A DNA stretch of 64,000 nt from Calliopum simillimum (GCA_951812925.1 OX638370.1:113722897-113786896), one strand, 5' to 3'. Counted from the stretch's first letter, positions 22,791 to 34,271 are shown. Translations and numbers: made by a program. The notes: generated by a model from the sequence alone, not told the origin.

Positions 22791-24420
22791 ACACGTAATT
22801 CCATGGCAACGACGAGATTTATAGATTGTCTGGAACTTTTCTGATAGGAAAAAAGTTGTACAAAAAATATTTTTAGGTCGCAGCGTAATCCACAGATTTC
22901 AATGATAATAATCTGAAGAGAAATAACTTGTATATGTCACCTTGGTTTGGAGATATATGAAACAAATTTATGTTTAAGTGTTATCAGACCAATTTTGTTT
23001 TATTTTTAGTCAAATTTAAAGCTTAAGTGATATAACGTTTATTTAGAAATTTACATTTGTTCATGTATTTTAAAAGTTTTAAAGGGTTTAATACAAAATG
23101 ATAGTTAGTTTTAAACCACAATTTTTTTTACTTTCAAAATTGGCATTAAAAAATCTTTAATTTTGCACCTTAACATTTACATTTCATCCAAAGAAAGAGG
23201 GTAAATTTTCTAAAAATTATGCAATGTCACACGCCAAATCTGCCATGTAACCATTTGAACCAGGCCAAAACAGACAAAACCGCTTACCCCTTTGTGCCAG
23301 CAATAACAACCCTTAGGCAAATAGAATAAAACCCTAAATGTCGTTGGCAAACAGAGATTGGCAGCGTGAATTTTTGTGTTTTTTTTTTTTTTTCTTTTTT
23401 GGTTTTTGTTTTTGCACCATTAGATTGGGAAGAATAAATAAAACATCGGAGCCAAAAGGGAGAGACAAAACGGAAAAACAAAACTTGGTACAAAACAGAA
23501 ACAAAACTGAGCCGCGAATAGCGCAAAGTCAGGTGCACAGATACGACGCGAACAAAGAGACAGACAAAAACGGAAAACAAAGAAGGCGGAAGGAAAGACG
23601 GCACGGCGGATGGACAACAAAGTTGGCTTTTACATTGCGCTTACGAATGAGAATACTCCGTAGATGTTATCTTATCTATCACAGAGTTAATTGTTCGCCA
23701 TGGCGACCAAACAAAAATTTTTGTGCGCTTTTTTTTGTCATTTTTTTCCATTTGTCTTGTATTTTATATCTATGTGAGTAGTTGCTGTGTGTGTGTGTGC
23801 ACTGCGCCAACGACATTTTGTGAATCCGTGCGAGAGTTTTCAGCTGCTTTTTTTGTGTTTTTGTGTTTTTTTTTTTTTTGTAGGCCAACATTTTTGTGTA
23901 ACGCGCAATTTTGGCTTGAACTGAATTTGTTGAATTTTTGCGTTAGTTGACGGTTGCACGCGGTTCTGTTGAAGTGTTAAAATTTTGTAATAAAAAAAAC
24001 TTTATTTTTTTTTAATTACGTTTTATCAAAAAAAAAAAGCAACACAACACAAAAAGCAATTTTACACATTTTTTGTGTACTTTAGGCAGAGAATGTGAAA
24101 TGTTGCTTGCACCATATTTGAATTAGTGTATTTTATGAAAAAGGAAGCAAAATGTAATTAGAATTTGTGCAAAAAAATACAAAGAAAAAACATTATTTTG
24201 AAGAAAAATAAAAAATTATTTTCTTAGTTGCAAAGTTTTTTAATAAAAATTTAACAAAAATTGATACCTCAATTTTTGAAACGCTGACTAATTGGGGCAG
24301 CATGTACTTAAAGAAACTAAACAGTAAGTATTGCAAATACTGTTTTCGATCATTTTTTTTTTTTTTTTTTTTTTTCATTTGTGATATTATTGAATTTTTT
24401 TCTCGTTTTTATAAATTACT
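22791..24420. other. Gene-free sequence, possibly near a promoter
   Basis: The stretch 23400-23960 is relatively GC-rich for this window and contains TTGACGGTTGCACGCGGTTC, the kind of sequence often found around fly transcription starts. Its open frames on both strands are compositionally biased (poly-Phe from T runs, Lys/Arg from A runs), so I do not call them genes. Confidence 0.25.
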
Positions 24421-24780
24421 AGCTCTGTCTGCCCGTTTCGCTAGGCAAAATTACCAACAATTTAAATAAAGCTTTCTGTATACACAAAAAAATTGTTATA
24501 TACTTAAACCTTCCTACACCTGAAATAGACTCAGTTAAGGCTTGTTGATAGTCTGCCATAGATGTTTTCCTCCTATGCCTAGATATTTTTCTTTTTGACT
24601 ATGAAAGCTTCGAGTGACCTTCGCAATGCTTTGCGTGTCCCAGAAAATATTTATCTAATGCTTGTTGATAGTCCACCGTAAAGGTTTTTCCTCTAGTATA
24701 CCAAATTTTTTTTTTTTACCATAAAGCCTTCTAGTGGCTTTCGGAAACCTTCAGACGCGCACAGTTATTTTTAAAGATGA
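24421..24780 (-). repeat. Helentron/DINE-like element, second copy
   Basis: The stretch opens with CTAGCTCTGTCTGCCCGTTT and CGCTAGGC. It then holds two units of the minisatellite seen at 4757-5255, in the same orientation: GGCTTGTTGATAGTCTGCCA, TTTTCCTCCTATGCCTAGAT, CTTCGAGTGACCTTCG, GCGTGTCCCAGAAAA. Assignment to Helentrons is by resemblance of architecture only. Confidence 0.4.
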
Positions 24781-24834
24781 TTTCAAGGATAGGATATTTT
24801 CTTCCTAGGATTTACCAAATTTCCAAGAAAATTT

Positions 24835-24970
24835 TTTCTTAAAATAAGTCATAAAATCAATTTTAACACTATAACTCCTCAGGGGTACATTTTATACTCC
24901 CCCAGGTGCAATTTTTTGTTAGTCTAGGCCTTCTTGAAGCTTCATAACTTTATGCGATAAACCCTATATA
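24835..24970 (+). repeat. Dispersed conserved block, copy 3
   Basis: Contains AAATAAGTCATAAAATCAAT, CTCCTCAGGGGTACATTTTA, TTTTGTTAGTCTAGGCCTTC and AACTTTATGCGATAAA, matching copies at 10661-10850 and 5256-5405. Here the block is in the opposite orientation to the adjacent minisatellite, unlike copy 1, so a rearrangement or two separate insertions is implied. Confidence 0.5.
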
Positions 24971-25254
24971 GCATGCATTTGGTACTATACAAAACATAAC
25001 ATTACTTTTAACCTTGATGTGCCTATACTTTTGCAAATATTTCCACTTGAATTACTGAACAGTTGCCAGATAGCCGAGTCTGAGAGATTTATTGAGTTGA
25101 TGAAAATTTCGCAACCAGTTCCAATATTCATTTTAGAACCTTACGTTTATACTTTTAAGGTAGAATCATAAAAAAATTTCTTGCTTTCTCATTGTTTTAG
25201 CTTGGAATCTTAGGCTTTTATACTTTTGCTAAAATCTTTACAAGCTCTTATATA

Positions 25255-26017
25255 ACAGGTCATTCACTAAGTCCGTAGGAGAAGTAAGAAAAAAACAAAA
25301 TTTTGACAAAACTCGATTTAATTATTCAACATAGCTGCCTTCGAGGGCGATACAACGAGTATCGCTCTCTTTTTCGTCAAAATAGGCTTCAGCTGACTGT
25401 CTTTTGAATTCTGGTGTGTAAAAGTGAAGCCATGTTTCATCGCTTATCACATATCGACGATAGAATTCGATTTTATTGCGGTTTAACAGCGCCAAACACT
25501 CCTCTGAAGCATCAATTCGTTTTTGTTTTGGTCGACTGTGAGCTCATGCGGCAGCCACTTTGCAAAGAACTTTTGCATACCCAAATGTTCGTATAAAATG
25601 GTAAAAAACACTACCACTTGATATCTTTACAATGTCAGCTAGCTCGAGCTTCTTCAATTTATAATTGTTCATAACCAATTTGCGGATTTTTTTATGTTTT
25701 CTGCAATAACAGCCTAATTTAGGAGTCCACAGCGCTCTGCATCATTTGTGCTGGTACGACCATGTTTAAATTTAACAATCCATTTGTATCGATGGAGTAG
25801 AGTTCGGATAATGTTTATCAGGACATTGTTTGGTTTCCACTGTATTTTTTTCATCGAAAAGCAATGCTTTATCAAAACCCGAAGTTCACTTTTTTTTTTA
25901 CTAACAAAAGTTGCTTCACACTAAATGGTATAACTCAAGAACCAATAGTCCGATTGCTGTCAAATTTATACACGTCTCGTTTGAAGGTTATTTCTAAATA
26001 AAAATTGAATGACCTGT
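25255..26017 (-). mobile_element. Internally deleted mariner element, 763 bp
   Basis: Inverted ends ACAGGTCATTCA (left) and TGAATGACCTGT (right) are each bordered by TA (25253-25254 and 26018-26019), the target duplication of Tc1/mariner elements. The minus strand encodes a degraded mariner transposase. At 763 bp the element is well short of the ~1.3 kb typical of mariners, so it is a non-autonomous deletion derivative. Confidence 0.9.
25322..25889 (-). pseudogene. Mariner transposase, frameshifted and internally deleted
   Basis: On the minus strand, phrases typical of mariner transposase appear in the expected order. These are an N-terminal LRVLIKHCF, a helix-turn-helix linker KFKHGRTSTNDAERCG, ENIKK, a block resembling the HELTVDQ region, then DETWLHFYTPEFKRQSAE. 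DETW holds the first catalytic Asp. Directly after QSAE the sequence jumps to a C-terminal tail FDEKESDTRCIALEGSYVE and a stop. The region carrying the second and third catalytic Asp residues is therefore gone. Several frameshifts and stops interrupt the first half. No active enzyme can come from this copy. Confidence 0.85.
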
Positions 26018-26346
26018 TATTCTGTCTGTATCGTTTTAGCAAAAAAATTGTGTTTTTAGCTTAGTCTATTGAATCTCTAACATAGGGATCTATTGGCAAG
26101 ACATTTTATAAACGTATAACTTTCAAAGTTTTTTCTTGGAGAAGTTTTCATAGCCCCAGTTACTCTTATAAGCGCCATTTCTTGGATGTTTTTCTATCCA
26201 TTTATACTGTTTTATATTTCAAGGTATGACCCTATATGACTATATTTGCCGTATATATATAATGAATAAGACTCAATTATCTTCTAATACGAGGAGTAGG
26301 CCGCACCATCGTGCCTAATACCCCAAACAGACGGCAACTCTAATGC

Positions 26347-26650
26347 AAATTACATACGCAATAATGGGAAACTTTTTATTGCATGATTTCAGGCATTTTT
26401 TAAAAACATATTTCATAGACATTGACTAAAAGAAAATTTCCCAATTTAGGGTCCAAAAAATTCTAAAACATCAAAAACAAGATTAGTAGTGAGTTAAGCA
26501 TCAGAAAAGCTAATCAGAATTTTTTTCACCCTGAATTGGGGAATTTTCTTTTAGTCAATATCTATGAAATATGTATTGAAAAAAATTCCTAAAATCATGC
26601 AATAAAAAGTTTCACATTATGACATCTATTATGTGCATTAGGGTCTTTTT
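26347..26650. mobile_element. ~304-bp MITE inserted in a retrotransposon remnant
   Basis: Long imperfect arms face each other. The left arm has GAAACTTTTTATTGCATGAT and ACTAAAAGAAAATTTCCC. The right arm has the reverse complements, including ATCATGCAATAAAAAGTTTC. Outer ends carry CTAATGCA and TGCATTAG. It separates GGC AAC TCT AAT GC on the left from GCT GAC GAA CTT GCT on the right; joined, these would read Gly-Asn-Ser-Asn-Ala-Asp-Glu-Leu-Ala, a typical RNase H stretch of insect non-LTR elements. The insertion is therefore younger than the retrotransposon. Confidence 0.65.
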
Positions 26651-27225
26651 GCTGACGAACTTGCTAGGAAAGGGTCTTCAACTGACACAATTTCCGAGAC
26701 CTAAGTTATGAAACCATTTGCATTAATTAGAGCCAATATTGACTTAAAATGTATTTTATGGACTAATTTTAGATGGTCCAATTTAACAACATGTTCTAAG
26801 TCAAGGGCGATATGGCCACTTTATGACGCAAATAGAACACGAAAAATTATCTCATTAGAAAGGCAAACCCTCAGAACCTTTATTGGTGTCATTACAGGGC
26901 ACTACTTTGTAGGTAGGCACGCCTCAAGGTTAGGGCTTCACGACGTAGGTGATCTTTGTAGAAGCTGTAAAGATCCTGATGTCGAATCCTGTGTGAATGC
27001 CCAGCGTTGGCTAACCAACGTTATAAGGTGTTCGAAAATCATTTTTTTTTTTCGACTCTCTTGAAGATATCACTCAGAAGAGTCCCAAATCCATTTCAGA
27101 TTTTATAAAAATTTCTAAATGGTTCATGTAGGTTGATAACAAAGTTATACATCGGGTATACAATGGGCCCAATCGTGGCTTAAGTTATGATAACAACTGC
27201 TATATCCCGCGTTAACCTAACCTGG
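26651..27225 (+). pseudogene. 3' end of a non-LTR retrotransposon (RNase H and C-terminal tail)
   Basis: The first codons read ADELARKG, the final conserved motif of the RNase H domain in jockey/R1/I-type elements. A frame shift later comes RTFIGVITGHYFVGRHASRL, GLHDVGDLCRSCKDPDVES, which matches the usual C-terminal zinc-knuckle-like tail (TGH...GRH...C..C) of these polyproteins. The expected His and final Cys follow in degraded form. Downstream, another frame gives SLEDITQKSPKSISDFIKIS, also typical of the extreme C terminus, and the piece ends near TAACCTAACCTGG. Stops and frameshifts show it is dead. Confidence 0.75.
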
Positions 27226-28270
27226 AGTCTTTTTTTGAAATTTAGTTTGCAATTTAGTTTTCTGTCGAGTATTATTGCTAAGAACTTTGCGCTACAATTG
27301 AGCTCAAGCACTTGTTCACTTATTTTTAGTAACGTGAAGATCGAGACCTTTCTTCTAAAGGTAAAATGAACAAGTTCGGTTTTTATTGGGCTAATATTTA
27401 AACCACAATTGGTTGTCTAATTGGCAAAAGGATACACACACGGGGTCTCCAAAAAAAAAGTCTATTCTATATATGAATACACAATATGGAAACATAATAA
27501 ACTACCAGTAAGATATAACAAAGTTTGGTTACAACAACAACAACAACAAAAACACTAACAAAAACAATACTGTTATCACATAACTAATATCACACAAAAA
27601 TGACACTCTAATTATGAATTGCTGTAGCGCGCAGCCAATGTAAAAACGTGCTGCACAAGGATAACAACAAAAAAAAAAACGAGGAAGCATCTCTATCTTA
27701 TCAAAATTGTTGTTGTTGTGATTGTTATTGTCGCTTTGTATATATGTATGCGTTTGTGGCTTGCATTGTAATCTAAACAAAATCGATAAATTGCTTAGAT
27801 AAAATTGTCGGTATTATAATAAAAATGGGAGGGGAGGTAGTGCGAATGTACTATTTTAGCAAGGGAAGTAACGTATGTAGTAATGCTATTAAGCATCAGC
27901 ATGTCACTAGTTGGAGTGGAGTACACCATTGCGATAATGAAATACATTTATGCGTAGTTGTAGTCAGAAACTCTATATCTTTTTTGTACTTTTTTTTGTA
28001 ATCAACACTATTACAACAGACCACACAAATTTCTTTTGTTAAAGTAAAAAACAATGACCAACTTTTGTCATTATTGATGTCGTAGTTTTATGTCCAAACA
28101 AATAAACTGATAAAAATTCCTCTTTATCTAATTATCAATTTGAAAATACTTACCACTTGTTATTGCCTTGTTGGCCGCACAAACTGTGAGTGTGATACTC
28201 AACCTTATGTTTGCCGACAAATAATGTTTCATTAAACTTTATACTCACCGCCGATGACAGCACCGTTCAC
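27226..28270. other. Gene-free AT-rich sequence
   Basis: A (CAA)n tract at 27532-27550 and an opposed GTTGTTGTTG run at 27707-27718 are the only notable elements. No coding exon is recognised. Confidence 0.35.
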
Positions 28271-28640
28271 TAGAGAGTTACAATTTGCTGACAATTGTCA
28301 AACAGAAGAAAATTGCAAAGTTTTGATAGCAAAAAATTAGCTATTGTAGTTGATAGTTTCACTTTCATTGAACAATTTATTAACGCTGAAGTTCTACAGG
28401 GTTCTATCCTGTCTATAGCACTTTTCCTTATTTTTATCGATGACTTTCTGTCTTCGACTTCAAGCCCAATGCAAAGCAGAATAATTCGCGATAATTCGTT
28501 CTTTAGCCGAATGAATAAGTTATGGAACTATATCTCTGTGAATATTATATCTGATGGCTACAACACATAGTGGTTCGATGCAGCATATAAGCTTCCGAAA
28601 AGCTATAATGCGGAAATCGATCGACCGAATTCAATGGAAT
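28271..28640 (+). pseudogene. Non-LTR reverse transcriptase fragment
   Basis: The open frame includes FINAEVLQGSILSIALFLIF followed by IDDFLSSTSSPMQS. This corresponds to the reverse transcriptase motif normally written as (I)NAGVPQGSVLSP-LF---INDL, placed just before the YADD box. The YADD catalytic box itself is not present; the frame diverges immediately after. Only about 60 residues of the domain remain. This fragment lies downstream of the RNase H remnant at 26651-27225 on the same strand, the wrong order for one element, so the two come from different insertions. Confidence 0.7.
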
Positions 28641-28780
28641 TTACAAAGTTGTTAGTATTACAATAGAAAATTCCTTATAATGTGTCAAAAAAGTTGATGG
28701 TGGCATGCACTCAAAAGAATTATTCATTATATCTTTGATACTATATGAGGCTCATTGAAAAAAATTACTATTTCAGCTTT

Positions 28781-29865
28781 TACAGATATTTTAGATGTTT
28801 TTCGATATATTTGGACTTTTTCGATATTTTAGATGTTTTTCGATACTTTTGGACTTTTTTCAATATTTTGAATGATTATCGATACTTTTGAACCTTAACC
28901 GATGTTTTAAATGTTTTTCGATACTTTTGGACATTTACAGTTATTTTGGACGTTTTTCAATACTCTTGGACTTCAACCGATATTTTAAATGTTTTCCGAT
29001 ATATTTGGACTTATTCGATATTTTATATATTTTTCGATACTTTTGGACTTTTTCCGATACTTTAAATGTTTTTCGATACTTTTGGACTTTTACCGATATT
29101 TTAGACGGTTTTCGATACTTTTGAACTTTGATATTTTAAACGTTTTTCGATACTTTTGGACATTTACCGTTATTTTGGACGTTTTTCAATACTCTTGGAC
29201 TTCAACCGATATTTTAAATGTTTTTCGATATATTTGGACTTTTTCCGATACTTTAAATGTTTTTCGATACTTTTGGACTTTTACCGATATTTTGTACGGT
29301 TTTCGATACTTGGACTTTGATATTTTAAATGTTTTTCGATACTTTTGGACATTTACCGTTATTTTGGACGTTTTTCAATACTCTTGGACTTCAACCGATA
29401 TTTTAAATGTTTTTCGATATATTTGAACTTATTCGATATATTATATATTTTTCGACACTTTTGGACTTTTTCCTATACTTTAAATGTTTTTCGATACTTT
29501 TGGACTTTTACCGATATCTTGGACGTTTTTCAATACTCTTGGACTTCAACCGATATTTTAAATGTTTTGCGATACATTTGAACTTTTACCGATATTTTGG
29601 AATGTTTTCGATAATTTTAGACTTTTAACGAAATTTACGATTTTATTCGATACTTTTGGATTTTTACCGTCTCTCTATACTTTTGGACTTCTACTAATAT
29701 TTCAGATATTTTTCGATACATTTGGACTTTTACCGATATTTTAGATGTTTTTCAATACTTTTGGACTTTACCGATATTTTAGATGTTTTTCGATACATTT
29801 GGACTTTTACCGATATTTTAGATGTTTTTCAATACTTTTAGACTTTTGTCGACTTTGGGACTTTT
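28781..29865 (+). repeat. ~1.1-kb minisatellite, ~38-bp units with higher-order structure
   Basis: The basic unit is roughly ACCGATATTTTAGATG + TTTTTCGATACTTTTGGACTTTT, about 38 nt, repeated some 28 times with point changes. A larger period is visible: the block starting CGATACTTTTGGACATTTAC and containing CGTTATTTTGGACGTTTTTC and CTTGGACTTCAACCGATATT recurs at about 28918, 29150 and 29337, and a partial one near 29518. Open frames across this region (Phe, Tyr, Asp, Ile repeats) are by-products of a unit whose length is not kept in phase, and are not genes. Confidence 0.9.
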
Positions 29866-31384
29866 ATTGGTCTTATGTTATTTCGTGTAGTGGTGGACTA
29901 TGCCCTCAGAAAGAAAACTAAAGAAAAATGTATATGTGAGGATGATAACACTAAAGTGCAAATAGATTGTCACTACACCGATTTCTATGAAATTCGAAAC
30001 AGGGATAGACTGAATTTTGAGAAGGAATTATATATATATTTTTTTCTGTTTTTGAGTAGAAGGTGCTTCGCTCCCAAAAGAAAGTAGGCTACCGCGGCTA
30101 AAGAACTACACCAATTTTTATGTAACTCGAATTGGAAATACACTAAAACTTTAACACCCAAAAAACGTTACTAAAAGTATAGAATTCTGTCCATAATCAT
30201 TGTTCTGGCTTTCTTTTATAATAAACGGTACTCAGAAAAAAACGAATGGCTGAAATTTGACGCCATAAATGTGATCTTGTGTTCTTAAACTAAGTTCAAA
30301 ATAAAAAGACGAGTTGGAAGGTATTGGTTATCATTTTGTCATTAGTAAGCAACCACTGTGTCAAGAAAAATTTTCACTAATACTACTCATCCATCCCCCT
30401 CACTCTTACCTTTCTCCTTTTATCAAACCCAACCAGTGCTTCGCATTTATCATCTGCTGAGCGTCGGTTTCAACGAAAAACAAAACGAGTGGTTTTTTCG
30501 ATATTTTATACGCACAAAGGAAACTAAAGCTTCTTGAGGTGTAATGTACATTTGAAAATAAACAATTTGCCTTACACAAATTTATTGATTTTTTTTAAAC
30601 TTAAGCCATGTAACTTCATTTATTTAATGATGTATCACATATCACAATACCAAAAACCAGAAAAAATATTTCTCAGAAAACAATAACTTGTAACCAACAC
30701 TATTGTGAATTCTTGACTTCATTAGAAAAATACTTTGAAATTCAACAACAAAAGAAATTTTAGAAGACAAAAAAGTGTAAATAACAAAATGCTCTTATTC
30801 ATAGAGTACAAGTCTTTTAAAAAGGCAAAATATTAAGAAAAAAAAAAAAATAATAAAAAAAACAAAGCAAAAATAAATAAATAAATGACAATAAAAAGTG
30901 ACAAACAATAAGAACAATTAAATAAAACAAAAGCGGAAATAAAACCAGCATTTAAATTCAAAGGAATAAATAAAAATAATGAAAAACAACGATAAAAAAA
31001 TACAAATTTAAATAAAATAATTAAATAATAATTAGGATTTAAAAAATATAAAGAAAACATGATAATTGGACCACAAAAAAACAATTGGCAAATAAAACGA
31101 AAATAAATATTTTAATGAAAATAAAAAAATTAAAATGAAAATAAAGTTAAGAAATAAAGTTAAAAAATTTAAATACAAATACGCTACAAAGTGCAAGATC
31201 TCAGCATAAAAGGCAGTAACTTGTGCTGGACTTGAGTTGCTGAAAATAATAAAAAGAATAACATAAAACGATTTGAAAAATATTAAAACTAAAATATTTT
31301 AAACCAAAAAAAAAGTGCCTCAAATATTTAGTACATAGCTGTTAAATAAAAAATCACTTTTAAAAACAAAACAATTTATTTAAA
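29866..31384. other. Non-coding upstream region and 5' leader of exon A
   Basis: Very A-rich sequence with no exon until 31385. The frame of exon A is closed upstream by TAA at 31361-31363. A possible initiator or leader stretch is AAGATCTCAGCATAAAAGGC near 31197. The exact transcription start cannot be placed. Confidence 0.4.
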
Positions 31385-31550
31385 ATGATTATAGAACAAA
31401 ATAAAAACAAATGTCGTCGTGATAGTGCACATGAAATTCAAGATGCAACAGAAGAAGCAACAGCCACCGCAACAACGCCGCTGCATACGAGCAGAATTTC
31501 CATTTTACAAGACGAAGCTGGAGTTGCAGCTGGCAGCATTGAAAATAGTG
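31385..31550 (+). CDS. Coding exon A (first exon of an unidentified gene)
   Basis: ATG at 31385 has the context TAAAATGA, acceptable for insects, and an in-frame TAA lies 22 nt upstream. The 55 complete codons begin MIIEQNKNKCRRDSAHEIQD and continue through an Ala/Thr-rich stretch to RISILQDEAGVAAGSIENS. The exon ends in phase 1 at a consensus donor (GTG|GTAAGC, 31551). Composition is clearly more codon-like than its surroundings. Spliced to exon B at 36705, the frame stays open. There is no signal peptide or membrane segment; the sequence looks like a disordered, cytoplasmic N terminus. I do not recognise the protein family. Confidence 0.6.
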
Positions 31551-32340
31551 GTAAGCAAAATGTACAAAATTAACAAAAAAAATCAAATACAAAACAAACG
31601 TTAACAAAAAAAAGAGTAATAAAATCAGTAAATTTACACAGAAACAAATCTCAAAGAAGAAAATAAAAATCGAAATAAGCGCAAAAAAAGAAAAAAAAAT
31701 ATAAGTTGCTATAAAAAAAAAGTAAAAAAATTAAAAAAACTTAATAGAAAACAAAAAAAAAAACAAAAAAAAGCGTGTAATTAGTGTGCAAACAAACAAA
31801 AAATCCCAAAATTATATTTGCCTACTTATAGGCGCACCTTTAACTCGAGGCAGCAAAAGAACAAAACAAAATTAAATTCACGACAACAAAAAGCACAAGA
31901 AAAACACAATGAATTTAAATGAGCAACCCTAAAAGTATGCAAGGGTAAATAAAGCATAGCATAGGCAAAAGACACACACACATGCACACATTGTGCTGAA
32001 ACAGCGGCGCGTATAAGCACCCAGACAAACAATTTAATTTCCGTTATATTAAACACAAACACACAAATATAAAATGCCTTAATGACTCGCTGCTCTATGG
32101 TGTAAAACAATTTAGTATTCAAACAATACACACACACATACATACACACAATTAAATGAATGATGAATTTAAAATTTAATTTAAAATATGGCAACTGCGT
32201 CACAACATCAACATACAATAGGGTGACGTGAAAATCACATTATTTAGTGAATTTTTATACCCTACACTTGGCGTATATTCACTTTGTCCTTCCGTTTGTG
32301 AAGCGGAGAAGAAGGAGTGGCAGATATAAAAAAGTATATA

Positions 32341-32840
32341 GGGTAGAATGGGGTTAAACAACCACTGTTGTGTTTGGCACTCTGTAAAAACTTTGTTTAT
32401 GATAATAATTTGAAAATTTCAACTCTTCCTGGTTCGTTGAACCCTTTGTTACAAAATTCTTTTGAAAATTTTTTTTCAAACTCGCACGGTTTATCCGGTA
32501 TTTGCATTTGAACAAAGAGTGTGAAAAAAATAACTAAACTTTCTTTTTATAATAAAAGTAACCAACATTGTTATTTTAAGGGTTTTTATTTTATCAGAAT
32601 TTTACAAAACGTTACAAAAGAACAAAATTAACTTGAAAAAGTTTCTCTTGAGCTTCATTAATCGCTGGCGTCGCTTTCCTCAACGTATACTACTATTCTT
32701 GGACGACCTCTTTTGGAGCGACGAGTATTGTTTTTGGCTGCCGTGTCTTGGCTTTTGCTCGGAAAATTTCTTTAGAATCTTTTTTTCCGACCTTACCGTG
32801 GTCGCCAATGCCTTTTTCTACTGTTGGTTATTTAACCCCA
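32341..32840 (-). mobile_element. TA-flanked DNA transposon remnant, possibly pogo-like
   Basis: The left end follows TA (32339-32340) and reads GGGTAGAATGGGGTTAAACA. The inverted match on the right is TGTTGGTTATTTAACCCCA (about 32822-32840); the last bases have diverged. On the minus strand next to the right end, one frame gives NNTRRSKRGRPRIVVYVEES, then DASD and a stop. That is an AT-hook-like RGRPR and an acidic tail, resembling the C termini of pogo/Tigger-type transposases. The catalytic part is absent. The left end resembles that of the elements at 41973 and 52213. Confidence 0.45.
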
Positions 32841-33378
32841 CGTTTATTTTAAGGCGAATAACTTTTTAACAAATTTAAATTTTGTAAAACCAATTACAGA
32901 TTTGGATTCAGCATATAATTCTGCTCTTAGAAAACACTTACATTTCTTTCTGCACTTCACTGATTTGTGGAATTTTGAACTTTTGTCGACTGAAAATGTT
33001 GCGGCGAAAACACGTCAAATCTTTTTTTCGTCAGAAGCCAGGTTATAACACACGTGCGATAGTGGAACCTTTTGCCAAAGTTGCGTTGTATTGATCACTG
33101 TCTACTGTACCATCGGTCGTTCGATTCGACTTAAATACATTTTTTTGGAAAACTGAGCAAAATAATTTAATGAAATTTGGTGCACAGCCTCCGTCGTCAA
33201 AGTTAGCTCGTGGGATTGAAAATAAGCGAAATCGGTCAACGGACACGGCTACCGCCCATACAAAAAATATATTCAAAACGCAACTTTGGGAGTATATATC
33301 ACGATAATGCAACTAAAATACACTTAAATACTACGAAGCTCAAGCTCTGAGCAAAAACTTGGCGACATCGAACAAGAG

Positions 33379-33503
33379 TGTAGTATATGACATTGTATGT
33401 AAAACCAGTAATATGTATCACGCTATGTTAGTTATTCTTTAGTCGTAAGTAATCAGTCTGTAATCTGCACTCATCTAATAAAGAACACTTGCTAAATAAT
33501 ACA
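33379..33503. mobile_element. Candidate 125-bp solo LTR with 5-bp target duplication
   Basis: The stretch begins TGTAGTATATGACATTG and ends GCTAAATAATACA, so it has TG...CA termini and short TGTA...TACA inverted ends. It is flanked on both sides by AAGAG (33374-33378 and 33504-33508). An AATAAAG-like signal lies near 33476. LTR retrotransposons duplicate 4-6 bp and leave solo LTRs by recombination. 125 bp is short for an LTR, so a TRIM or small copia-type element is the likeliest source. Confidence 0.55.
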
Positions 33504-33536
33504 AAGAGTGCAGTATAGGCTATTTAGTTTTTCGCC

Positions 33537-34271
33537 TGGCCAAAGGTTACACCCTTACAATTTTTTTTTTTATTTTTTTCATTCTGAGAAAAACCAGTGG
33601 AGCACTTTTGATTCTACTGAAGGCCTATTTTGGCTAAAAGTATATGTTTTTTGGTCATAACTTTTCTTTTTCATTAGGAAATCGATATATAGAGTACTTT
33701 AGAAATAAAGACTATGTTTTTACATATATTTTGGCGTTTAAAATTTGTTTTTGCTTTTTGGGGTATAGATGATATTTGGTTCCGAAAATCGATTTTTTTA
33801 CGTTTTTCAATGACGAGGTCGGAAAAACGATTTTATACTCAAAAGCAAGAAAACTTACGAAAAAAGTGTTTTCAACAAAAAATGCTTAGAATTGTTAAAA
33901 AAATACATGTGTATTTTTTTCAGATTTTTTTGAGCTATTTTATATTTTTTCAAAACTTGGTCAAAAAATTATAAATAAAAAAAAAAATACACACTTTTTT
34001 CGTTAAATGTCTTGGTTTTGAGTAAAAAATCTTTTTTTTTGACCGCGTAATTGAAAAACTTAAAAAAATCGATTTTGGGATGCGAATACTATATATATCA
34101 CCAAAAAAAATATAATTTTTCTAAGCACATAGACTTTATTTCTAAAAAACTCTTGGGTATCCATTTGGTAAAAAAAGCTATGACCGAAAAACATGTTTTT
34201 TTAACCAAAATAGGCCTTCAGTAGAATCAAAAGTGCTACATTAGTTTTTCTCAGATTGTAAAAAAAAATAG
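33537..34271. mobile_element. Foldback family A, near-complete copy
   Basis: Two inverted arms of ~350 bp surround an AT-rich centre near 33950. The left arm has TGGCCAAAGGTTACACCCTT, CTTTTGATTCTACTGAAGGC and CGAAAAAAGTGTTTTC. The right arm carries the reverse complements, such as GGCCTTCAGTAGAATCAAAA and ACACTTTTTTCG. The family recurs at 63489-64000 and as fragments at 2475-2615 and 45220-45370. No protein is encoded, and no target duplication could be confirmed. Confidence 0.7.

Noticed and set aside
23284..23950. Possible genes on both strands in a GC-richer stretch
   Set aside because: Frames are dominated by T-run Phe and A-run Lys/Arg, overlap on opposite strands, and lack splice or domain support.
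28888..29744. Overlapping plus-strand frames rich in Phe, Tyr, Arg and Asp
   Set aside because: They arise from the ~38-bp minisatellite. Several frames are open at once and the unit length does not keep phase.
33043..33312. 89-residue minus-strand frame
   Set aside because: No motif or splice context, and it abuts a solo LTR and foldback element, so transposon-derived sequence is more likely.
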